Below, one piece after another: positions 18,419 through 25,518 of a DNA stretch of 64,000 nt. Position 1 is the stretch's first letter. Each line of letters starts with the position of its first letter. Position numbers and translations under genes: made by a program. This DNA comes from Pseudomonas knackmussii B13. Its GTDB lineage: Bacteria > Pseudomonadota > Gammaproteobacteria > Pseudomonadales > Pseudomonadaceae. The DNA lies in contig NZ_HG322950.1 in NCBI RefSeq assembly GCF_000689415.1, positions 5,773,501 to 5,837,500 of the forward strand, given 5' to 3'. The notes under the pieces were generated by a model, which saw only the letters and a program-made list of their open reading frames with translations, was not told where the DNA came from and did no database searches.

Positions 18419-18793
18419 TAAAAAACAATGACAAAGGGGCTTTCCAGACTGATCAGGGGGTGAGTCGCCAGTGTCCGCAAAACAACCGTTTTAGAGACTA
18501 GAGTGTGGATGCGCTGCCCTGCGGATTCCACGCCATTCGGCCACTCAGCCCACGCCGATTCGGACACCGGTTCCCCGGTCAGCAAAGGCAGCGTGACACG
18601 CTCACGCGACAACCACCTTGAAAATCGCCGGGGTACGCCTGTAATGCAGAGTCCCGGAACGGTAATGTCAGGGGTGACGGGACGGACTCTTGGAGAGCAA
18701 GAACGGCAGCCAGGGGCGTAGGAACGGCATAGGGAGGGGCACTAGAACGGCATCAGAGCCCCCTATCCAAATGTCGTTGAGATGAGCTCCGTT
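18419..18793. other. 375-bp stretch without a gene
   Basis: No frame with family-like sequence or ribosome-binding site was found. GGGACGGACT-like and GGAACGG-like short phrases recur (18658, 18678, 18704, 18722), but no clean terminal inverted repeat of a transposon could be defined. Confidence 0.4.
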
Positions 18794-19501
18794 TTAAGAA
18801 AATACCTTGGTCTGTCCATTCCAGAACACGATGCGCATACCGTCGCCGGCAAACGCCTTGCCGTGCTTTTCCGTCAGCAGGGAAACCCTCCTGGCAGCAC
18901 CCGACCACAGCATCTCCTTGAGCTGCTTCAGGACACCATCCTGGTCACTGCAAAGGCTGGCTTCGAATCGGCGCAACGGTGCACCTTCCGCGACCGGCAA
19001 ACTAAGCTGGCCCACCAAGAGCCGTACGTCCGCACACTGATCGGGTCTGCCGGCATGCTCAATATGGCGCTGCTCCGCAAATGGTCGCCACCTTTCGGTG
19101 TGATTGACCCCACCATAGACATCTGCCCTCCCACCAACATGGGAACCAGTGGCTTTAACCCTGTGCTTGCGAATGCGCACTAGGACGCTCTCTCGCACCG
19201 TGATGCCGACATAGATCGAGGGCGTTAAGCCCTGCCCTCCCCCGAAAGCCAGCACATACAGCCCGTATGTCTTCGCCAGGCTCTCTCCATACTCGGACCT
19301 TGGCAGCATACCGTGCGCCTGGGTTCTGAACGGGGCACGATCACGAGCTGGCGTCATCCCCGGCTTCGTCCCCACATATGCCGCGCCGGTCCCGACCGCC
19401 GGCCACGGAGTGGTATCTGCCGGCATGAGGAAGTGATCTTTCAGGAGCACAGGTTCAGCGAACGTCAGCATGGTCATCATTTGGCGTTTCGACTCCATCA
19501 C
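18794..19501 (-). CDS. Hypothetical protein, possible GIY-YIG nuclease-like domain
   Basis: The frame encodes 235 residues; the true start may be M9 or M10 (MMTMLTF or MTMLTF). Residues 80-125 read YGLYVLAF then PSIYVGITVRESVLVRIRKH and KATGSHVGG. This resembles the GIY-YIG pattern: a first hydrophobic strand ending YVL, then YVGIT and a conserved Arg, then RxxKHxxKA. The conserved late Glu and Asn could not be assigned. No matching full-length family was recognised. It sits alone in the island, opposite to no clear partner. Confidence 0.45.
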   Translation of the reverse strand: MMESKRQMMTMLTFAEPVLLKDHFLMPADTTPWPAVGTGAAYVGTKPGMTPARDRAPFRTQAHGMLPRSEYGESLAKTYGLYVLAFGGGQGLTPSIYVGITVRESVLVRIRKHRVKATGSHVGGRADVYGGVNHTERWRPFAEQRHIEHAGRPDQCADVRLLVGQLSLPVAEGAPLRRFEASLCSDQDGVLKQLKEMLWSGAARRVSLLTEKHGKAFAGDGMRIVFWNGQTKVFS

Positions 19502-19523
19502 TCAACTACAATTCTGACTCACT

Positions 19524-19745
19524 TCAACCGAAGGCTTCATATCCATCGCCACCTTGCTGCTCGTACTGCCCCTTCCATTCGCCCAAGAGGCGTTCAGCGA
19601 TGCCGAGCGACTCAGCCACATGGCGAAGCGGCGTACCAGCGAGCACCAGACTTACCGCCTCGCGCTTGAGGGATTCGGGAAAACGTCGCCTGGCTACCTC
19701 AGTGGTCGCCTTGGCATAGACCGCCCCGTATCGAAGAGCTACCAT
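19524..19745 (-). pseudogene. IS3-type transposase OrfA remnant
   Basis: The 73-residue frame includes RRRFPESLKREAVSLVLAG, then TPLRHVAESLGIAERLLGEW and KGQY, the helix-turn-helix of IS3-family OrfA proteins. It stops after GGDGYEAFG, where intact proteins continue with a leucine zipper. No OrfB follows. It is a truncated insertion-sequence remnant. Confidence 0.7.
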
Positions 19746-19862
19746 CCGCCCCTTTGAGGGGCTGTCTCTCAGATTGGCGTAGCTCAGCCGAGTACCTTTT
19801 TGAGTATCCTTGACTCAGCTGCAACTCAGAGAAGCCTCACGGCCCTGGGCTTATGGCCATCT

Positions 19863-19887
19863 GGTACGACTCCTGGTGCCGGCACCA
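19863..19887 (+). other. tRNA 3'-end-like sequence, candidate attachment-site remnant
   Basis: GGTACGACTCCTGG continuing TGCCGGCACCA reads like a T loop (one base off TTCGACT), the 3' half of a T stem, an acceptor strand and CCA. Upstream, TAGCTCAGCCGAGTA at about 19788 resembles a D arm, but no anticodon stem or matching acceptor strand could be built. Islands often integrate at tRNA 3' ends and leave such a piece, so this is a plausible island boundary. Confidence 0.45.
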
Positions 19888-19894
19888 TCTTCAA

Positions 19895-19925
19895 AAGGCC
19901 TCGCAGCGATGCGGGGCTTTTTCTT
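19895..19925 (+). terminator. Rho-independent terminator
   Basis: GCCTCGCA (after AAAAG) pairs with TGCGGGGC across a GCGA loop and is followed by TTTTTCTTTT. It directly follows the tRNA-like piece and insulates the polysaccharide operon from read-through. Confidence 0.8.
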
Positions 19926-20117
19926 TTCCTGCCGGGAACAAAACCTTGGCAACGTGGTCTTTTTCTCGCATTAATCCTTGCCAGTCGTGAATTGACCAAC
20001 TGCACTATGACCCGCGCGCACGCTTGCGGTAATCTTCCGCACCCGCTGCGCCGGCTTTACATAGAGCACCCAGGCCACGCGAGGCAGGACAAGTAACCTA
20101 CAAAGGACCTTTGATCG

Positions 20118-21557
20118 ATGTTGATCCCGGTGATCATTTGCGGCGGCGCAGGCACTCGCCTGTGGCCAGTTTCGCGCGAGGCGCATCCCAAACCGTTCAT
20201 GCCCCTCCCGGATGGGCAGAACCTGCTGCAGAAAACACTGCTGCGCGCCCTCGCCCTGGACAGCGTGTCGGAGGTCATGACGGTCACCAATCGCGAGCTC
20301 TTCTTCAAGACGGAAGACGAATACCGCGCACTCAAGGCAAACAACGGGAACTGCCTCAGCTATGTTCTGGAGCCGTTCGGCCGCAACACAGCTGCCGCCG
20401 TTCTCGCCGCAGCCATGCAACTGCAACAGACACACGGCCCCGACGCTCTCATGCTGGTCCTGCCGGCTGACCACCTGATCAAGAACACCGATGCTTTTGC
20501 CCAAGCCGTGGCCAATGCGGCCAAGCTGGCCAGCACCGGCTGGTTGGTCACCTTTGGCATCCAACCGCAGTACCCGGAAACCGGCTTCGGCTACATCGAA
20601 AGCGCTACCGGCACTCTCGATGGCGGCTTGCAAGTCAAACGCTTCGTCGAGAAGCCGAACCTCGAGAAAGCGCAGGAGTACCTGGCAGCAGGCAACTACT
20701 TCTGGAACTCGGGCATGTTCTGCTTCCGCGTCGGCACGCTGGTCGATGAAATGGAGGCCAATGCCCCGGACGTCAGCGAAGCGGTAGCCGCCACCATTGC
20801 CGCATCCCGCCTGACCGAGGCCAAAGCCCACCGCTGCCTGTCGCTGGATGCGGAACTGTTCGCGAATGTTCCGGACATCTCCATCGACTACGCCCTGATG
20901 GAGCGCTCGAACAAGGTCGCCACCGTCCCCTGCGACCTGGGCTGGAGCGACATCGGCTCGTGGAATGCCCTGAGCGAGCTGACAGCCGAAGACAGCAACG
21001 GCAACCGCTTCGAAGGCGAAGTACTTTCCCACGGCGCGCACAACAACTACGTGCAAAGCCCGGAGCGGCTGGCCGCGCTGGTAGGCGTACAGAACTTGAT
21101 CGTGGTCGACACCCCCGACGCCTTGCTGATCGCACATAAAGAGCACACGCAAGACGTCAAGCAGATCGTCAGCCAGCTCAAGAAGAATGGTCACAGCGCA
21201 CACTTGCTGCACAGGACCGTTCACCGCCCCTGGGGCACCTACACCACCTTGGAAGAAGGCCATCGGTTCAAGATCAAGCGCATCGTGGTCAAGCCCGGCG
21301 CATCGCTGTCGCTGCAGATGCACCACCACCGCAGCGAGCACTGGATCGTCGTAACCGGCATGGCCAAAGTGGTCAACGGCGAGCAGAGCATCATGCTGAA
21401 CAGCAACGAATCGACCTTCATCCCGGCCGGCCACCAGCATCGCTTGGAAAACCCCGGCGTAATCGACTTGGTGTTAATCGAAGTGCAGAGCGGCGATTAT
21501 CTAGGCGAGGACGATATCGTGCGGTACGAAGATATCTACGGGCGGACCAGTAGCTGA
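20118..21557 (+). CDS. manC: Mannose-1-phosphate guanylyltransferase / mannose-6-phosphate isomerase
   Basis: This bifunctional enzyme converts fructose-6-P to mannose-6-P and mannose-1-P plus GTP to GDP-mannose. The 479 residues show the nucleotidyltransferase start MLIPVIICGGAGTRLWPVSR with PKPF, the FVEKP motif (residue ~178), and a C-terminal cupin isomerase domain (about 350-479) with MHHHRSEHW and TFIPAGHQHRLENPG. Family members are AlgA, PslB and WbpW; in this context it is the WbpW/ManC of the polysaccharide locus. It feeds gmd. A strong terminator follows, so it is probably transcribed apart from wzm. Confidence 0.95.
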   Translation: MLIPVIICGGAGTRLWPVSREAHPKPFMPLPDGQNLLQKTLLRALALDSVSEVMTVTNRELFFKTEDEYRALKANNGNCLSYVLEPFGRNTAAAVLAAAMQLQQTHGPDALMLVLPADHLIKNTDAFAQAVANAAKLASTGWLVTFGIQPQYPETGFGYIESATGTLDGGLQVKRFVEKPNLEKAQEYLAAGNYFWNSGMFCFRVGTLVDEMEANAPDVSEAVAATIAASRLTEAKAHRCLSLDAELFANVPDISIDYALMERSNKVATVPCDLGWSDIGSWNALSELTAEDSNGNRFEGEVLSHGAHNNYVQSPERLAALVGVQNLIVVDTPDALLIAHKEHTQDVKQIVSQLKKNGHSAHLLHRTVHRPWGTYTTLEEGHRFKIKRIVVKPGASLSLQMHHHRSEHWIVVTGMAKVVNGEQSIMLNSNESTFIPAGHQHRLENPGVIDLVLIEVQSGDYLGEDDIVRYEDIYGRTSS

Positions 21558-21640
21558 GCCACGCATTTCAAGAATACCCGCCCCAAAGCGGGTAATGGCC
21601 TGGCGGACCTTGCATGAAACGCGATCAGCCTATCACCATG

Positions 21641-21672
21641 AAATCTCTTGCCGATAACTCGGCAAGAGATTT
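21641..21672 (+). terminator. Rho-independent terminator after manC
   Basis: A perfect 12-bp stem (AAATCTCTTGCC with GGCAAGAGATTT), an 8-base loop and a trailing TTTT. A smaller 7-bp hairpin (TACCCGC/GCGGGTA) precedes it at 21575-21594. Confidence 0.85.
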
Positions 21673-21812
21673 TTCCGTCTTGCCATGCGCTATCTGCTAC
21701 CCAGCGCAGCAAGCCAAACGTTCTTGAATTAATGCCAGGCGAAATGGCATCACTCAATACCCGCTTCGCTAGACTTGCCACCGGATAAGAATTATCCAAG
21801 TTGGAGAGATAT

Positions 21813-22607
21813 ATGCTTGGAATGTTTCGCAGCCTCTGGACCTATAGAGGGTTCGTCATATCCTCTATCCGCAACGAGTTTGCAGCACGCTTTTCCAGAA
21901 GCAAGCTTGGCGGACTCTGGATGATCATTCATCCACTCTCGCAGGTTGCCATATACGCGCTAATACTTTCCAATGTATTAGCCACAAAACTTCCCGGCAT
22001 AGAAAATAAATATGCATACTCCCTTTACCTCATGGCCGGCATGCTCGGCTGGAGCCTTTTCTCTGAAATCATATCGCGCCTGCTAAATCTATTCATCGAA
22101 CAGGGGAATTTGATGAAGAAAATGAAGTTCCCCCGCATCACACTCCCTACAATCACCATCGGCGCTGCATTATTAAATAACATTCTACTTTTCGTAGCAC
22201 TACTGCTCGTCTTTGCACTCCTAGGAGCTCCTCCGCACGCGGGAATGATATCAATCATTCCGCTGACGCTTATCACCGTGGCTCTGGCATCCGGTATCGG
22301 CCTTATCCTGGGGGTTCTCAACGTCTTCGTTCGCGATATTGGCCAAGTAGTCCCTATCGTCTTACAAATTTGGTTCTGGTTCACACCAGTTGTTTATCCA
22401 GCGAACATAATTCCAGATAAATACCAGACCTACTTAGCCTACAATCCGATGTATCCGCTGATCACCTCCTACCATGAGGCTCTAGTCTATAGCAACCCTC
22501 TCGAATTTAAGCGAATTTTCATAATCGCTGCTGTTGCTCTAGTACTCATGGCGCTCGGGCTATTCATGTTCCGTAGATCAGCACCTGAAATGGTGGATGT
22601 GCTATGA
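21813..22607 (+). CDS. wzm: ABC-2 type polysaccharide export permease Wzm
   Basis: This 264-residue inner-membrane permease exports the finished lipid-linked O-polysaccharide together with Wzt. The start is ATG 21813 (MLGMFRSLWTYRGFV) behind GGAGAG; a TTG at 21801 lies inside that site. About six membrane segments are visible, with the family landmarks FSRSKLGGLWMIIHPLSQ and FWFTPVVYP. Codon use is visibly more AT-rich than manC and the rml genes (frequent ATA, TTA), which suggests foreign origin. The stop overlaps wzt by 4 bp. Confidence 0.93.
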   Translation: MLGMFRSLWTYRGFVISSIRNEFAARFSRSKLGGLWMIIHPLSQVAIYALILSNVLATKLPGIENKYAYSLYLMAGMLGWSLFSEIISRLLNLFIEQGNLMKKMKFPRITLPTITIGAALLNNILLFVALLLVFALLGAPPHAGMISIIPLTLITVALASGIGLILGVLNVFVRDIGQVVPIVLQIWFWFTPVVYPANIIPDKYQTYLAYNPMYPLITSYHEALVYSNPLEFKRIFIIAAVALVLMALGLFMFRRSAPEMVDVL

Positions 22608-23863
22608 CGCTGCTTGTCGCTGACCGGCTTGGAAAAGCTTACTGCAGCTATCGATCGGAGTGGCAACGTATTCTCCGCTGGTTTCACTTTCCCACCAAGC
22701 CCAGCTCGGAGCACTGGGTCATACGTGACGTTAGTTTCAGCATTGAGCAGGGAGAAGCCATCGCTATCGTCGGCAAGAACGGTGCGGGAAAATCAACTCT
22801 GCTCAAAATGATTACCGGCACACTTCAACCCAGTGAAGGAGCGGTACATATTCAAGGGAGGATTGCTGCCATCCTTGAGCTGGGCATGGGCTTCAGCCCG
22901 GAACTTTCAGGGCGCCAAAATGTTATCCACGTGGCGGGATTGATGGGAATCGACTCGGAGCAGATAAGCCAACTGCTACCAGAAATCGAGAGCTTTGCCG
23001 ATATTAGTGAATATTTCGAACAAGCAGTCCGCACCTACTCAAGCGGCATGCAGGTTCGCCTGGCATTTGCCCTGGCCACCGCGATTCGCCCTGACATTCT
23101 CATTGTCGATGAAGCACTTGCAGTAGGTGATGCGGCTTTCCAGCGCAAATGTTTTCGCCGCATCCAGGAATATCAGGCTCTGGGGACCACGTTACTGCTA
23201 GTCACTCACGACACTGAAACTGTTAAGAAAACATGTAATAAGGCCATCTATATCCAGGACGGCAAAGTCGCTGCCTATGGATCAGCAAAATCGGTCTGCG
23301 ATACTTATGAGAGAGCACTACTAGGCGCGCCGGCAAAAGAAAGCAAGACGAGCACTCATCCGAGCCAGGTCGAAAAGCCTAAATTAGTTGACCCCACACT
23401 CAAAAGCGACTGCGAGGTTTCCTATGGAGACGGGCGCGCGGAAATAGAAGACATCTGGCTCGAAACAGATGAAGGCACGATAGCCAACCTCTTCAAGCCG
23501 GGACAAAAGCTAATACTCAAGTACCGCGTCCGGTTCAATTATGAATTGGAAGATATATCCTTCGCTTTCATGATCAAGACTCGCGAGGGAGTTTCTCTAG
23601 TCGGAATGAACACGGATCATTTGCTCAACGTGGAGCCTAAACGCTTCTCTGCCGGGGACTCAACCGTTGTGAGCTTCACACTCGATAACGCCTTCGCTCC
23701 AGGAGCCTACTACGTGAATTGCGGTGTTCGCCGTAATAATAGTAACGGTACGGAGTTCCTGCACAGACGTGTTGATGCTCTAATCTTCCGTGTTCAGAGG
23801 GGTGACGAGGTCGAAGACAAGATCGGCCTTATCAACACCCCCGTCAGTTTTTCGATGGAGTAG
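22604..23863 (+). CDS. wzt: ABC transporter ATP-binding protein Wzt with C-terminal carbohydrate-binding domain
   Basis: This is the ATPase of the O-polysaccharide exporter. The 419 residues hold an N-terminal nucleotide-binding domain (about 1-240) with Walker A VGKNGAGKST, signature YSSGMQVRLAFA, Walker B DILIVDEALAVGD and switch His in LLVTHD. A linker follows, then a Wzt_C beta-sandwich domain (about 270-415) starting near YGDGRAEIEDIWLET. In the E. coli O8/O9a systems and similar ones, this domain recognises the modified non-reducing end of the polymer. The ATGA overlap with wzm shows coupling. Confidence 0.94.
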   Translation: MTLLVADRLGKAYCSYRSEWQRILRWFHFPTKPSSEHWVIRDVSFSIEQGEAIAIVGKNGAGKSTLLKMITGTLQPSEGAVHIQGRIAAILELGMGFSPELSGRQNVIHVAGLMGIDSEQISQLLPEIESFADISEYFEQAVRTYSSGMQVRLAFALATAIRPDILIVDEALAVGDAAFQRKCFRRIQEYQALGTTLLLVTHDTETVKKTCNKAIYIQDGKVAAYGSAKSVCDTYERALLGAPAKESKTSTHPSQVEKPKLVDPTLKSDCEVSYGDGRAEIEDIWLETDEGTIANLFKPGQKLILKYRVRFNYELEDISFAFMIKTREGVSLVGMNTDHLLNVEPKRFSAGDSTVVSFTLDNAFAPGAYYVNCGVRRNNSNGTEFLHRRVDALIFRVQRGDEVEDKIGLINTPVSFSME

Positions 23864-23865
23864 GT

Positions 23866-25518
23866 ATGAACTCAGTAAATGAGAAGACAGCGGGCACTTT
23901 ATCCCCTGTATTCATCCATTCGCTTTTCCGCGCAGGCAGCACATATCTGTTCAACCAGTTTCGCCATTCGCCAAATGGCTATTGGTGCTACCAAGAGCCG
24001 CTGCATGAATACCCTTACTTCTGCCGTAACGACAGAGAGAAAATACTGGATATACGCAACACTGCCTCTCTCTCACTTCGTCACCCACTACTCGACGCCC
24101 CATACTTCCAGGAGCTCTACCAGGTTTCTGAAATATGCCTGCCGAAACTGAAGAGCTCCTACATATATACGGCCTATTTCTCAAAAAATGCAGAAGAAGC
24201 CGGCACCGACTACTTCCGTGCATTGATCAACGCGGCACAAGGCAGAACGGTTATTCAAGAGTGCCGCACAAGTTCTCGCATTTCCGTCTTGAGAGAGAAC
24301 TTGGGCGGAACCCATCTTTATCTCTGGAGAAACCCCTGGGACCAGTGGTGGTCCCTAAACATCAACGACTACTTCCCAGCCATTTTGCAGCTCATAGCTG
24401 CAGCGCCCATCAGCCCGGAGGTTATTCGTCGACTAAAGGACGAAACCTCAATTAATGCATGTCCAACACAAGAGATTAACGAGCAGATAGAGTGGTATCG
24501 ATCCCGCCCACTGTCTTCCGAAGAGAGTTACCTGACATTCTACATACTCTGGTGCCTTAGTCTGATCGAAGCGCTAAGTCACGCCAATCTTCTTCTCAAT
24601 ATCGACAAGCTCAGCGAGAGCCCGGAATACGCAGCGAAGTTAGCGGCTTCGATGCATGAACTTGGAGTTGACGGTGTCAAATTTGATAATTGCCGGATTC
24701 CTCAAACTCAATACACAACCGAGGATGCCTCGTTCTTCAGAAGCACGGAAGACAAGGCCCATGGGTTACTCCTGCTTAGCGGCATCCCTCAGTCGACTCT
24801 CGACGACCTGACCCAACTGCGTCTGACATTCGCTCCGCGCGCCCCGGTAGAAAGCGAAACCCCATCCCTCGATAGGGCAGATGTCCTGCGCGATGCCTCT
24901 CGAGCACGCTCCTTGGCCCGGAGCACCAACGACAACCTGGCTAAAGCCTGTGCCCATCACTGGAAGGAACTTGCTAAGCGGGAAAGCAACTGGTCTGAGC
25001 AATTGGATAGAGCCAACCAGACAGCTCAGCAAATTCAGAGCCGAGCAGACCAGCGAATTGAAGAATTGCAGCGCCAGCTGGAGGAGCTTGAAGGGAAAGC
25101 GCACCTTTGGTGGCTCCGCTCCAACGAGTTGGACAACGTTTATGCGAGCCGCGCCTGGCGTATGACTGCCCCCGCACGCTGCATTGCCGCCGCTACGAAG
25201 AGCTTAATCCTCACCGGTCGAGTACCTACTGCCGCACACAAACCGCTAAGGGTCCTAATAACACAATCGCTCAAACTGTACACAAGAATTCCCTTCGTTC
25301 AGCGACAAGTCAAAAAGCTGATGGACCGGAATCCGTACTTGCGTAACCGAATTCTCGGTTATGCGACAAACCAAGGAATAGTAAATGGACAATTCACTAT
25401 TCCAAAGAAGACTGCCCCTGCTCATGAACTTGCTATGCTGAGCCCTCGTGGGCGTGAAATCTTCGACGAAATTTTGAATGCACTGTCGAAGCGGAATATT
25501 GGCAAGGAAATAAAATGA
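23866..25518 (+). CDS. Sulfotransferase-like protein with coiled-coil tail
   Basis: In this 550-residue protein, residues 14-30 (PVFIHSLFRAGSTYLFNQF) have the shape of a sulfotransferase 5'-phosphosulfate loop. The segment LYLWRNPWDQWWSL (about 145-160) resembles the 3'-phosphate-binding motif. Residues ~330-405 are charged and repetitive and look like coiled coil, followed by a basic C-terminal part that could sit on the membrane. GGAGTAG precedes ATG 23866. It lies between wzt and a processive-type glycosyltransferase, and the locus also has cysC (PAPS supply), so transfer of sulfate to the polymer is the best inference. Low similarity leaves this open. Confidence 0.6.
   Translation: MNSVNEKTAGTLSPVFIHSLFRAGSTYLFNQFRHSPNGYWCYQEPLHEYPYFCRNDREKILDIRNTASLSLRHPLLDAPYFQELYQVSEICLPKLKSSYIYTAYFSKNAEEAGTDYFRALINAAQGRTVIQECRTSSRISVLRENLGGTHLYLWRNPWDQWWSLNINDYFPAILQLIAAAPISPEVIRRLKDETSINACPTQEINEQIEWYRSRPLSSEESYLTFYILWCLSLIEALSHANLLLNIDKLSESPEYAAKLAASMHELGVDGVKFDNCRIPQTQYTTEDASFFRSTEDKAHGLLLLSGIPQSTLDDLTQLRLTFAPRAPVESETPSLDRADVLRDASRARSLARSTNDNLAKACAHHWKELAKRESNWSEQLDRANQTAQQIQSRADQRIEELQRQLEELEGKAHLWWLRSNELDNVYASRAWRMTAPARCIAAATKSLILTGRVPTAAHKPLRVLITQSLKLYTRIPFVQRQVKKLMDRNPYLRNRILGYATNQGIVNGQFTIPKKTAPAHELAMLSPRGREIFDEILNALSKRNIGKEIK

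Larger units (their letters stand above)
19746..20117. other. 372-bp gap: tRNA-like remnant, terminator and manC leader
   Basis: No protein gene is supported. The gap contains a tRNA 3'-end-like piece and a rho-independent terminator, both listed separately, and then the leader of manC with a GGA-type ribosome-binding site before 20118. Confidence 0.6.

Noticed and set aside
18419..18793. Tn3-family terminal inverted repeat next to the resolvase
   Set aside because: GGGG-starting segments are present, but no pair of matching 38-bp ends or a transposase could be found.
19785..19887. Intact tRNA gene
   Set aside because: Only a T-loop/acceptor-like 3' end and a weak D-arm resemblance are present. 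No anticodon stem-loop or matching 5' acceptor strand can be drawn.
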